A model generated the notes under the pieces. The model had not been told where the DNA came from and searched no databases. It worked only from the letters and a program-made list of their open reading frames with translations. Of a stretch of DNA of 64,000 nucleotides, positions 46,313 through 54,103 are shown one piece after another. This DNA comes from Marinobacter salinexigens (lineage in GTDB: Bacteria > Pseudomonadota > Gammaproteobacteria > Pseudomonadales > Oleiphilaceae): the NCBI RefSeq assembly GCF_008370345.1, contig NZ_VTUU01000005.1, positions 62,001-126,000 on the forward strand. The letters are read 5' to 3'. Every line of letters begins with the position of its first letter. The first letter of the stretch is position 1. The position numbers and the translations under genes were made by a program.

Positions 46313-46372
46313 AGTGGTCAGCGAGACGCCAACTACGCTGCGTCAAGGCGACCGGTGCGCTCTGCGTTATGT
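46307..46372 (+). repeat. attC-like site after the FMN-binding gene
   Basis: GCATAAAG at the left pairs loosely with GCGTTATGT at the right (core GTTATGT, 46366-46372); inside, GACGCC faces GGCGAC. The upstream gene's TAA falls in the left core. Confidence 0.5.
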
Positions 46373-46407
46373 GGCGAATTCCCGGCACACCAAGGAGATA
46401 GGTCTAC

Positions 46408-46971
46408 ATGGGTGAAAGACAGGAACCCGCCGTAAAGGAGTTTTTTCAAGATTTTGTCGCGGTGTTTTCGAGCTTTGACGGCGACCGCGTGGCCACCAAG
46501 TTCAGCTTTCCTTATATGGCTAAAGGGCCAGGCGATGTTTGCCATGTTTTTGATTCACGGATCCAGCTGGCAGAGTATTTTCAGTCACACCTGGATGAGT
46601 ACTACTCACAAGGGTGCCGTGAATGTCGCTACTCGAACCTTTCTTTAAGTTGGCTTGGTTCTGAATCCGTGGTTGCCTCTGTAACCTGGTATCTGGCGGA
46701 TACCTCTGGCGCAACAGTCATCTCATGGTCAGAGTCGTACATGCTGACCTTTGTAAACGGGCGTGCCTTTTCATTGGTGCGCCTAAGGGCACATTCTGCT
46801 CTGCCTGGAAGTCAGGCGCTCACAGCAAAAACATATAGGGGCTCTCTTACGGGGCTTTTGACCCCACTTCAAAGCCGCTCACGCTGGCTGGGGGGTAGGG
46901 CCTACAGGGAGGTAGTGGCATGGCAAAGCAGATTATCAGATGCGTGTGTTTGGCGGTTGTCCTCGTCATAG
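46408..46971 (+). CDS. NTF2/SnoaL-like protein with unusual C-terminal extension
   Basis: This is a 187-residue protein. The first 125 residues look like an NTF2-like cone (VKEFFQDFVAVFSSFDGDRVATKFSFPY ... VVASVTWYLADTSGATVISWSESYMLTFVNG), a fold that binds small ligands or acts in dimer assembly. The remaining 60 residues (from about TAKTYRGSL on) have no fold signature and overlap the next gene by 52 bases, so the natural stop may have been lost. Confidence 0.65.
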   Translation: MGERQEPAVKEFFQDFVAVFSSFDGDRVATKFSFPYMAKGPGDVCHVFDSRIQLAEYFQSHLDEYYSQGCRECRYSNLSLSWLGSESVVASVTWYLADTSGATVISWSESYMLTFVNGRAFSLVRLRAHSALPGSQALTAKTYRGSLTGLLTPLQSRSRWLGGRAYREVVAWQSRLSDACVWRLSSS

Positions 46972-47237
46972 CTTCTTTGCTTGTGCCGGCAAGGGTTGAT
47001 GGTAGATCTGAAATGGGTAACGTTCCTCACGGCCTCCCCTTTCCGTTTGTATGGCAGAGCTTAGAAAAACTAGACCCACCTTCGTTTCCGCGCTCCTATG
47101 CTGTCATGCTTCCCCAGGAATATCCGACGTGGGTATCATTTGCCAAACTATCTTTGAATATTGTGTTGGTTTGGGGCGTTGCATTTGCTGCGTTACAGGT
47201 TTTCAGGCGGTGGGGGCTTGGGCGCAATGTCGTATGA
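46920..47237 (+). CDS. Small membrane protein of unknown function
   Basis: This is a 105-residue protein. An N-terminal hydrophobic segment (about 7-24) may be a signal or anchor, and a second helix (about 78-96) lies near the C-terminus before RRWGLGRNVV. The start is supported by a GGGAGG ribosome-binding site 7 bases upstream, inside the preceding frame. I do not recognise a family. Confidence 0.6.
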   Translation: MAKQIIRCVCLAVVLVIASLLVPARVDGRSEMGNVPHGLPFPFVWQSLEKLDPPSFPRSYAVMLPQEYPTWVSFAKLSLNIVLVWGVAFAALQVFRRWGLGRNVV

Positions 47238-47457
47238 ACTCAGCGGTTCTAACCAATGTGTAAACATCGCTGCTTCAGTTGCATCGCTGATTCGCTGCGG
47301 TTACCGGAAATCAGGGTTGATGACGCCTACCTGGCGGACGTGGAGGTAAAAAGAGCAAAATCGAAGCTGATCAGGCGGAATGCAAACCGAAAAACGATCA
47401 GGACTTTGAAACGATGCTTAAGGAAGAGTGAGATAATCTTCAATCAAGGAGCCAAAT

Positions 47458-47829
47458 GTGAAACAGGGAATTCTAGTCTTGTCTGTCGCCTTACTGGCCG
47501 GCTGCGCTTCCTATCAAATGCCTGCAGCTACTTCATCCAGCGAACTGAGCGCCGTAGAGCCTGTTTTTGAACAGGCTGCCGTCGGTGAGGACTGGATCAT
47601 GACTAATCAAGCCCTAAAGTCGTACCGGGAGGGCTACGTAAGTGCCACCAGGCACAAGGCGTTTGCCCAGTCTGCTGTTGGTGCCTGGTCCTGGAAATCA
47701 AACCGCACGTCAGCAACGCACGCCATACAAAATGCCTTGATCGATTGTCGGAAGAATAATGGGAGGCATGAAGCGGATCACCCGTGCAGGATTATTAACG
47801 TGGACGGTCAGTGGTCCGGCAAGCGCTAG
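47458..47829 (+). CDS. Small lipoprotein of unknown function
   Basis: This 123-residue protein starts with GTG at 47458 after AAGGAG. The signal peptide ends in lipobox LLAGC (about residues 12-16). The mature region includes CRKNNGRHEADHPCRIINVDGQW, where two cysteines could form a disulfide. The C-terminal half resembles short ABC-like domains in envelope lipoproteins (ATHAIQNALIDCRKN), of unknown role. It is the last gene of the accessory patch. Confidence 0.7.
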   Translation: MKQGILVLSVALLAGCASYQMPAATSSSELSAVEPVFEQAAVGEDWIMTNQALKSYREGYVSATRHKAFAQSAVGAWSWKSNRTSATHAIQNALIDCRKNNGRHEADHPCRIINVDGQWSGKR

Positions 47830-47944
47830 TGGCTTATAGCTCGGTGAATCCCGATTATGTTTCTAACGGACACCTTAAAAGAGTCATATACCTCCGTTTT
47901 TACTGGTTCTGGGGCAGGCCCGCTTGGGCGTGGTTCTAAGATCC

Positions 47945-47992
47945 GAATGCCCGCTTTGCGACCGCGCCGAGCTTAAACAAAAGCGAACATTC
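47945..47992 (+). repeat. Dispersed palindromic element, copy 2
   Basis: The left arm GAATGCCCGCTTT and right arm AAAGCGAACATTC surround GCGACCGCGCCGAGCTTAAACA. It is in the same orientation as copy 1 at 44559-44604, so the two flank the accessory patch as direct repeats. Confidence 0.65.
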
Positions 47993-48236
47993 GAGTCAGG
48001 CCTTCCTTCTCCCCCCCCCGAAGGTTCCAAGCTCGTCATTGGCCTTTGATTCATCATGGTTGATGGAGCAACTTTCAGGTGCCAACTAATTCCGGTATAG
48101 AGTTAGCGATAATGGGCTAAGCCGATGTTTACCCCGATTGACCTGCCCCCAGCTTTCCAAAGGCCAAAAAAACTGGATATGTGAAGCCCGGCAAAAGATG
48201 AACATAAGCATCCGACAATCAAATCTTGAGTCACGG

Positions 48237-48260
48237 GCTGCTGCCGTATTCCGCAGCAGC
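48237..48260. terminator. Hairpin beyond the SCO1 gene
   Basis: GCTGCTGC pairs with GCAGCAGC around 8 bases, about 35 bases past the minus-strand stop at 48295. No T run is seen, so termination is only possible. Confidence 0.4.
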
Positions 48261-48294
48261 TAAGCATTACTTTCCAATGGCAAGCTTCGTTAAC

Positions 48295-48918
48295 TCAGGC
48301 ATCCTCCTGAATAAGAGCAGCGAGGTCATGCCGAATTTCTTCCCCGCTCAAATCGGGCCGCATTAAAAGGCGAGGGTTACCTTCGCGATCAAATACATAA
48401 ATCGCGCTGCTGTGTGACACCGCATAATTTCCATCAGCGTCAGGTTCGTCATAACCGAAGGTTGTCCTATATCGTTTTGCCAGTTCACGAAGCTGGGGTT
48501 CTTTTCCAGTGAGCCCTACAATATTGTCACCGAAGAAATCCACGTATTTTGCGAGGCGCTCGGGCGTGTCACGTTTCGGATCGACACTCACGAACAAAGT
48601 GAGTACTTCATCCTGAAGCTCGGGGTCCAGGCCACTGGTTACCTGATTGAGTTTTTGCAGGGCGGTCGGGCAAACATCGGGGCACGAGGTGAACCCGAAA
48701 AACAGCATTCTCACGCGGCCACTGTAATCATCGCCAGATACAGACTTGCCCTGGCTATTGATCAGGTCGAATTCCAGCTCAGGCATCAAGCCACTGATGT
48801 TTTTACCGTTCCAGTCTTCCTCGTCATTGCCAAAGCAACCAGTCAGCAATAGGGATGCTATCAGCGTTAAGGTCGCCGATATGATGTTGGTGCGCTGTCG
48901 CCAGAAGCGAGTTCTCAT
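48295..48918 (-). CDS. SCO1/SenC-type copper chaperone lipoprotein
   Basis: This 207-residue periplasmic thioredoxin-fold protein has lipobox LLTGC (about residues 24-28). The copper site is complete: CPDVC in FTSCPDVCPTAL and the distal histidine in VSHSSAIYVF. SCO proteins deliver copper to the CuA centre of cytochrome c oxidase or defend against copper and oxidants. It overlaps ctaG by 4 bases. No oxidase subunit genes are in the window, so the role here may be resistance. Confidence 0.93.
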   Translation of the reverse strand: MRTRFWRQRTNIISATLTLIASLLLTGCFGNDEEDWNGKNISGLMPELEFDLINSQGKSVSGDDYSGRVRMLFFGFTSCPDVCPTALQKLNQVTSGLDPELQDEVLTLFVSVDPKRDTPERLAKYVDFFGDNIVGLTGKEPQLRELAKRYRTTFGYDEPDADGNYAVSHSSAIYVFDREGNPRLLMRPDLSGEEIRHDLAALIQEDA

Positions 48919-49757
48919 GACGCTGTTTCCTCAAGTTGTTTGGATTGGTTGGTATATTTTCCGTCCTGATGCATGGCTCGCCGGAGCATCAGAAGAATGC
49001 CAAGAATGCTCATCATGGCCGGAGGAATATAGGTCAGCATGCCGCCCAGAAGCTGGTCGACTTCTGGATCCAGCGGCCAGGCCCTGCCACAGACTTCGTA
49101 AACGTCATAGACCATGTCACGTGAAAACACGATCCACGCCCCAAGAAACATCTGAAGCACACCTGCGGCGGCCAGAACCAACATGCGTCTGCCATACCCC
49201 AGCGATGAGGTGATCGCCGGCGGTCTTGGATCAAAGATCAACCACCAGAACAGCAGGCCATCCAGCAACATGCTCCAGTTCATGACCCAATACAGATCCC
49301 GGCTGAGCATGGCGTCAAAATGGATTGATGGCCACAGCCAGAAATAGATAAGCCCGACAAACAGGAAAAGGGCGATAAAAGGCTGTTGCAGAACGTTATA
49401 GACCCAGCCCAGAGGCCTCAATGTATGCCTCCAGCCCGGGCTGATTTTTGCGAACCAGAACCGCATGACCGGTAAAGGGTTGGACAGGGCGATCAGGATC
49501 GGACCGATATGATGAAGAATCAGGTGCTGACCCCGATGGACGAAGAACATGTATTGTGCGTAGTAATCGAAGCGGGTCTGCATCACCGCATAACAGATCA
49601 GTACCCCCAGGGTGAACGCAAAGATCCGCAGTGAGCCTGGCCGGTCCTGTTCCGGCATCCGAATTAGCCCGACGCCATAGAATCCCATCACGAGCATGTA
49701 GCTGAGTATGGTCAGCGGCGAGAAATCGTAGGGTAAAAGGTAGTCAAGCAGTGACAT
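48915..49757 (-). CDS. CtaG-type (caa3) cytochrome c oxidase assembly membrane protein
   Basis: This 280-residue protein has about seven membrane helices. It carries the caa3_CtaG features HRGQHLILHHIGPILIALSNPLPV, conserved histidines in helices, and SMLLDGLLFWWLIFDPRPP. These proteins are thought to handle copper during oxidase assembly. It is the partner of SCO1 with overlapping start and stop. As for SCO1, no oxidase genes lie nearby. Confidence 0.88.
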   Translation of the reverse strand: MSLLDYLLPYDFSPLTILSYMLVMGFYGVGLIRMPEQDRPGSLRIFAFTLGVLICYAVMQTRFDYYAQYMFFVHRGQHLILHHIGPILIALSNPLPVMRFWFAKISPGWRHTLRPLGWVYNVLQQPFIALFLFVGLIYFWLWPSIHFDAMLSRDLYWVMNWSMLLDGLLFWWLIFDPRPPAITSSLGYGRRMLVLAAAGVLQMFLGAWIVFSRDMVYDVYEVCGRAWPLDPEVDQLLGGMLTYIPPAMMSILGILLMLRRAMHQDGKYTNQSKQLEETAS

Positions 49758-49779
49758 AGCGTTGCCGGTTGTTTTGTTG

Positions 49780-50418
49780 TTATTTCAGTGACCCTACCTT
49801 GGATGTCACCAGGTCGTACAGTTCCTGAGGCCCCAGGCGGCTCAAGGTGTCTCCGTTAACGTAGAATGTTGGGGTTCCGGAAATTCCAACCGCCTTAACG
49901 TCCGCAGCATCCTGTTGAATAATGCCGTCAATCTCGGGTGAGTTCATACCGGCCCGAGCGGCTTCGACATCAAGTCCGGCTGACGCCGCCGCATCCCATG
50001 CTGCGGCGACCTTTGGATCATCGTGCCATTTCGGTTGTGCTTCCATAACAGCGTCCAGTACCGGCTCATAGACCCCCTGTTCACGGGCGGTTTCCAGGAT
50101 TCTGACGGCCTCTTCCGAGCCTTTGTGAAACAATACGTAGCGCAGTACCAGACGCACGTTGTCCGGGTAGGCAGCCTGAATCTGTTTCACATAGGGATGC
50201 ATGGCGCGACAACCTTCGCAGGATGGGTCGAAGAACTCGACAATGGTTACCGGCGCGTCCTCAGGGCCAATAACGGGAGAGTAATCCCTCACCAGTGGCG
50301 TTTTTTCAACAACGGCGGGTTCATTAGTGCCCTGGGAGCGATCGTAAATAACAAAAGCACCAGCAAAGACAACCAGACAAAAAAGAAGGAGACTGATGAC
50401 CAGGGTTCGGGTTTGCAC
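49780..50418 (-). CDS. DsbA-family thiol-disulfide protein
   Basis: This 212-residue protein is anchored or secreted by an N-terminal hydrophobic segment (about 6-24). The thioredoxin fold contains the redox motif CEGC in FFDPSCEGCRAMHPYVKQ and the cis-proline segment ISGTPTFYVNG near the C-terminus. It could keep the cysteines of SCO1 or other copper proteins in the right state. It lies 22 bases before ctaG in the same unit. Confidence 0.9.
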   Translation of the reverse strand: MQTRTLVISLLLFCLVVFAGAFVIYDRSQGTNEPAVVEKTPLVRDYSPVIGPEDAPVTIVEFFDPSCEGCRAMHPYVKQIQAAYPDNVRLVLRYVLFHKGSEEAVRILETAREQGVYEPVLDAVMEAQPKWHDDPKVAAAWDAAASAGLDVEAARAGMNSPEIDGIIQQDAADVKAVGISGTPTFYVNGDTLSRLGPQELYDLVTSKVGSLK

Positions 50419-50462
50419 GGGAGATCTTCCTATTTTAAATGAGTTTACGGGTTTCAGATTAT

Positions 50463-51473
50463 TCAGGTGTCCGGTAGCAGCCGACTAGGCACCCACCGCA
50501 GATAAAGCATCATTCCAAACAGTTCCAACAAAGACTGGACGACAATCACCACGACGGCCACAGCCCAGGCCTCTGGCATTGACAGTGCCAAAGGTAAAAC
50601 CACGAAGGAGTTGCGTGTTCCTAGGCTGAAGATGACGGTGCGACCGGTTTCTACCGGTAATCGAAAGACCCGGCGCAGAGCCTTTCCAACCAGAGCCGCA
50701 GCTAGAAGATAGGCCGGAAACAGAATCATCAAGGGCCAGATAAGTGAGCCGGTACTGTCGATCTGGCTGACCTGTGTCATTGAGATGATGAACAGTACGA
50801 CTGTCAGCAGAGGGACCGGCATCAGACCCATGAAGCGAATGAACCCGATGGCTTTTCTGGAGTTTTCGGCCCATTTTTCAGTCAGAAATGCCAGGATAAG
50901 CGGGACAATAATCAGCCCGCCAAAGGCCGGCAGGAGGTGCCGCCCAAGCTCAAGATTCACGTCGAACTGATTACCCATGAAAAGCCAGAGGTAAAGTGGA
51001 AGAAGACCCAGTTGAGCAATCAGCAGAACCGGTGTTGCCGCAATGGCTCGGGTGCTGTCCCCCTTGCCTAGGTGAGTGAAGGTGACAAACCAGTCGGTAC
51101 AGGGCATCAGCAATACCAGAAGCACTCCCAACTTCAGCGCGTCATTGTCCGGCAGCGCCAATATCAGCAAGGCAGTGATCGCCGGCATGACCAGAAAATT
51201 TCCGGTGAGCAAGGCACCCATGAACCGACGGTCCCGGAACATATCAGACAGGTGGGTCAACGGTGTTTGAGTAAATGTGGCGTAGAGCAGAACTCCGAGC
51301 AACCCCCAGATTAAGTAATCCGGCACACTGTCACCGAGGGACGATGTCCAATCCACAGACAGTCCGAAAACAACAGCGATGAGGTAGGCCCAGACCTGGT
51401 GGCGTTCAATTACGTCTCGCATGGCGTGCTCGTAACCGAGTGGAATGTCGGCCATTCGCAGCATATCTGCCAC
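50463..51473 (-). CDS. BASS/ACR3-like transporter
   Basis: This 336-residue membrane protein has about ten helices of the bile acid/arsenite/riboflavin transporter superfamily. MPCTDWFVTFTHLGKGD corresponds to the ACR3 region with the essential cysteine (here LLMPCTDW), so arsenite or another oxyanion or organic-anion transport is plausible. GTRNSFVVLPLALSMP is the second conserved crossover. The GTG at 51473 is chosen for its AAAGGG ribosome-binding site. No arsR or arsC gene is present, so substrate remains open. Confidence 0.82.
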   Translation of the reverse strand: MADMLRMADIPLGYEHAMRDVIERHQVWAYLIAVVFGLSVDWTSSLGDSVPDYLIWGLLGVLLYATFTQTPLTHLSDMFRDRRFMGALLTGNFLVMPAITALLILALPDNDALKLGVLLVLLMPCTDWFVTFTHLGKGDSTRAIAATPVLLIAQLGLLPLYLWLFMGNQFDVNLELGRHLLPAFGGLIIVPLILAFLTEKWAENSRKAIGFIRFMGLMPVPLLTVVLFIISMTQVSQIDSTGSLIWPLMILFPAYLLAAALVGKALRRVFRLPVETGRTVIFSLGTRNSFVVLPLALSMPEAWAVAVVVIVVQSLLELFGMMLYLRWVPSRLLPDT

Positions 51474-51497
51474 ACGGTACCCTTTTCAGCAGCCCTG

Positions 51498-52406
51498 CTA
51501 GCCATGGCCATAAGTATGGGCATCTTTGTGACTGTGATCAGGATGTTCAAACTCCAATGTTGAATGAGTGATGCCGAACTCGTTTTCCAAAGCTCGTTTT
51601 ATCCCACCCTTGACTTTTTCAAGTTCATTCCAGGCACTTATTTCGACCACCACATGGGCGTCGAGGGAGGCATCATGCTCACCCATCTGCCAGAAATGTA
51701 CGTGGTGAAGGTCTAAAACGCCTTCTACGTTTGATAAAGCCTCGATGACAGAATCTGTGTCGATATCCAATGGACTACCCAGCATGAGTGTCCGGATGGT
51801 TCCGCCGATTTCCGTTAGACCCAGGTAGAGAATATAGCTTGCGATACCAATTGTGATCGCGGGATCAACCCAACGCATGTCGTACAGGAGAATCAGGGCG
51901 CCGCCTACAACGACTGCAATTGACGCAAACGCATCAGACAAGTTGTGTAGAAACAGCGCACGGATGTTGACGCTGTCCTTTTGCATGGAGTAAGTAAGCA
52001 GCGCGGTCAAACCATCCACTACCAATGCGATAATGCCAAGCCAAACTACCCACCACCCCTTGATTTCCGGGGGATCTATGAATCGCATGCCACCTTCGTA
52101 GATCAAATATGCCCCGATCATTATCAAAGTGGTGTAATTTATGAGTGCCGCAACAACCTCAATTCTCCCGTAGCCAAAGGTCATCTTCGAGTCGGCCGGG
52201 CGGCGTGCAATCTTCCGCGCCGCAAATGCGATAAATAGTGACGCCATATCCGAAAAGTTGTGTATAGCGTCGGCTATCAGCGCCAAGCTGCCAGCGAAGA
52301 TCCCTCCAGCGATCTGAGCCAAGGTTAGGATACCGTTCGCCCAGATAGCTACTGCAACTCTCTTATCCTTAGTATCCGGTGACATGTGAGCATGCTCGTG
52401 GCCCAT
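51498..52406 (-). CDS. CzcD-type cation diffusion facilitator
   Basis: This 302-residue Zn/Co/Cd-proton antiporter of the inner membrane has six helices. The metal site residues are HNFSD in ADAIHNFSDMASLF (helix 2) and HNLSD in LFLHNLSDAFAS (helix 5). His-rich ends (MGHEHAH at the N-terminus, HPDHSHKDAHTYGHG at the C-terminus) and the C-terminal cytoplasmic domain (HHVHFWQMGEHDASLDAHVV) are complete. It lies downstream of lspA across a 20-bp perfect hairpin. Confidence 0.93.
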   Translation of the reverse strand: MGHEHAHMSPDTKDKRVAVAIWANGILTLAQIAGGIFAGSLALIADAIHNFSDMASLFIAFAARKIARRPADSKMTFGYGRIEVVAALINYTTLIMIGAYLIYEGGMRFIDPPEIKGWWVVWLGIIALVVDGLTALLTYSMQKDSVNIRALFLHNLSDAFASIAVVVGGALILLYDMRWVDPAITIGIASYILYLGLTEIGGTIRTLMLGSPLDIDTDSVIEALSNVEGVLDLHHVHFWQMGEHDASLDAHVVVEISAWNELEKVKGGIKRALENEFGITHSTLEFEHPDHSHKDAHTYGHG

Positions 52407-52443
52407 TGTTTTCTCCTTGGTCGTTGCTGTTCAATTAAACGTA

Positions 52444-52493
52444 GTCGCAACACTCGCTAAGCCTGGCTCAGAGGGCTTAGCGAGTGTTGCGAC
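52444..52493. terminator. 20-bp perfect inverted repeat between lspA and the CDF gene
   Basis: GTCGCAACACTCGCTAAGCC pairs perfectly with its complement after a 10-base loop. It lacks a T run on either side. It could attenuate transcription from lspA into the CDF gene or be a processing or mobile-element site. Confidence 0.55.
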
Positions 52494-52503
52494 CGCGCGA
52501 AAA

Positions 52504-53019
52504 CTAGCCATTCTGGCGATTTTCCATGTTATTCCCGGCACCTTTCTCGGCTGTGAAGCTCGTGACCAAAATCATGGCCACGCCCAGGACGATGAACACG
52601 TCGGCAAGGTTGAACGCCGGCCAGTGCCGGGATTGCCAATGAAAATCCAGGTAATCGACAACATAGCCTCGAAAAACTCGGTCGATGACATTTCCAAATG
52701 CACCGCCAAGTACCATCGAATAGGCTAGTGCTTCGGTTCGCTTATGGCTGTCCCGAATCAATTTGACCAGAACAGCCGAGACGACAATGGCTATCGCAAT
52801 AAAAAAATATCGCTGCCAGCCACCGCCATCGGCAAAGAGACTGAAGGCAGCGCCTTTATTCCATACGTGCACCCAATTAAAGAAAGGGGTGATCTCAACC
52901 GATTGTCCGTAAGCCATGGATTGCTGGACGAGCCATTTAATAAGTTGGTCGGCCAGAGCTATAAGTGCCGAAAAGCCGAGAAAAGTGAGCGTAAAAAAGC
53001 GAGAACGGTCTTCAGACAT
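52504..53019 (-). CDS. lspA: Lipoprotein signal peptidase, metal-island type
   Basis: This 171-residue signal peptidase II has four membrane helices. The catalytic aspartates lie in NVIDRVFRGYVVDYLDFHW and FNLADVFIV; NKGAAFS is the family motif near the first loop. Chromosomal lspA normally sits next to ileS. This copy follows a cation transporter by 4 bases, the arrangement seen in lead/zinc resistance operons (pbr type), so it is an accessory paralogue. Why such operons carry LspA is not settled. Confidence 0.93.
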   Translation of the reverse strand: MSEDRSRFFTLTFLGFSALIALADQLIKWLVQQSMAYGQSVEITPFFNWVHVWNKGAAFSLFADGGGWQRYFFIAIAIVVSAVLVKLIRDSHKRTEALAYSMVLGGAFGNVIDRVFRGYVVDYLDFHWQSRHWPAFNLADVFIVLGVAMILVTSFTAEKGAGNNMENRQNG

Positions 53020-53023
53020 CGAA

Positions 53024-53920
53024 TTATCCTTTTAGCGCAAGGATGCGCTTGGCACCAATGAGTACAATGCCTCCCACAATACCGCCAATAACCAGATCCG
53101 GGTAGTTGGAGCCGGTCCAGGCAACAAGAAGGGCTGCAAGGATAACTCCCAGATTGATAACCACATCATTGGCCGAAAATATCCAGCTGGCTTTCATGTG
53201 AGCACCGCCGTCACGGTGTTTGGCGATCAGGAGCAGGCAACTGATGTTGGCAATAAGGGCCACAGATGCGACGGCCATCATCATTGACGACTGGGGATCA
53301 CTGCCAAACAGAAAGCGCCTGCCAACTTCAACCAGTACCCCAGCGGCAAGGATAAGCTGGAGTATGCCAGCCACATGCGCCGCTCTGACCTGCATTTTGA
53401 TGCCGTGCCCAACGGCGTAAAGCGCGAGACCGTAGACGGCGGCATCGGCAAGCATGTCTAGCGAGTCTGCAATCAGGCCAGCGGACTGGGCGATCAGGCC
53501 CATCGTCATCTCGACCAGAAACATCAGTGCGTTGATTGCCAGCAGTATCCATAAAGTGCCGGACTCTTCGCTTTCGTTGGCCTTAGAAGATTCAGCCGCT
53601 CTGACGGATTCAGCGCTGGCGTCTTCTGTCCTCTGCAAGGAAGCGCCCAGACCCAGGGTTTCCAGTTTGCTGGTAATAGGTCCGACTTCGCCTTGATGGA
53701 TAATTTCCAGCTTTCGATTCGATAGGTCGAATGAGAGTGACTGAATGTTGTCAAAACCCGTGAGCGCCATTCGAATCATTCGCTCTTCTGAGGGGCAATC
53801 CATTTTCGGCACGCTGTAGGTGCTGAGCTGGCTGTCTGTTTCGGCGGTGACGGGGCTCTGAAGCTCATTGTTAACGACAGAATCTTCGCTGCCACACTGT
53901 CCATCGCAGGGTTTGCTCAT
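53024..53920 (-). CDS. HMA-CDF fusion cation transporter
   Basis: This is a 298-residue protein. The N-terminal part (about 20-85) is an HMA-like domain with MDCPSEE in place of the usual GMxCxxC, as found in metal-island transporters. The C-terminal part is a CDF-type set of six helices with ADSLDMLADAAVYGLAL and SANDVVINLGVI as metal sites, without the CDF cytoplasmic tail. The start at 53920 (GGAG 8 bases upstream) is preferred to 53941. A MerR-type promoter precedes it. Confidence 0.88.
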   Translation of the reverse strand: MSKPCDGQCGSEDSVVNNELQSPVTAETDSQLSTYSVPKMDCPSEERMIRMALTGFDNIQSLSFDLSNRKLEIIHQGEVGPITSKLETLGLGASLQRTEDASAESVRAAESSKANESEESGTLWILLAINALMFLVEMTMGLIAQSAGLIADSLDMLADAAVYGLALYAVGHGIKMQVRAAHVAGILQLILAAGVLVEVGRRFLFGSDPQSSMMMAVASVALIANISCLLLIAKHRDGGAHMKASWIFSANDVVINLGVILAALLVAWTGSNYPDLVIGGIVGGIVLIGAKRILALKG

Positions 53921-53953
53921 TTTCGCGGCTCCGGTTCTCACACAAGTTCCGTT

Positions 53954-53984
53954 ATTTAAAACCCTGTAGTCACTACAGGGTCAA
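53954..53984 (-). promoter_or_regulatory. MerR-type promoter/operator of the cation transporter-lspA operon
   Basis: On the minus strand TTGACC (53979-53984) and TTAAAT (53954-53959) are separated by 19 bases, the long spacer of MerR-activated promoters. The spacer holds the dyad ACCCTGTAGT-C-ACTACAGGGT (53961-53981), close to known PbrR/CadR operators. Confidence 0.85.
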
Positions 53985-54044
53985 CGTTAAGTTGTTAGTT
54001 TTTGACGACACTGGTGAACCCACCGCGATTCGACGACTTGCGGT

Positions 54045-54075
54045 ATGACCCTGTAGTAACTAAAGAGTTGAACTG
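54045..54075 (+). promoter_or_regulatory. Decayed MerR-type promoter in front of the broken gene
   Basis: ATGACC followed by CTGTAGTAACTAAAG, the same dyad type as at 53961. The -10 position (GAACTG) is poor. It points toward the pseudogene at 54104. Confidence 0.55.
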
Positions 54076-54103
54076 GAGTACATTAAAAGGAGTTTGAGCA
54101 ACG

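Larger units (their letters stand above)
47830..48294. other. Gene-free stretch at the right edge of the accessory patch
   Basis: About 465 bases with no supported gene. It holds the second copy of the palindromic element (47945-47992), a run of ten C (48011-48020) and a hairpin just beyond the SCO1 gene (48237-48260). Confidence 0.6.

Noticed and set aside
47161..47570. Short open frames between the small membrane protein and the lipoprotein
   Set aside because: They overlap one another in different frames, lack ribosome-binding sites and conflict with the better-supported lipoprotein at 47458.
48011..48020. Run of ten C as a phase-variation tract
   Set aside because: It lies in a gene-free stretch, not in a coding region or between promoter elements that I can identify.
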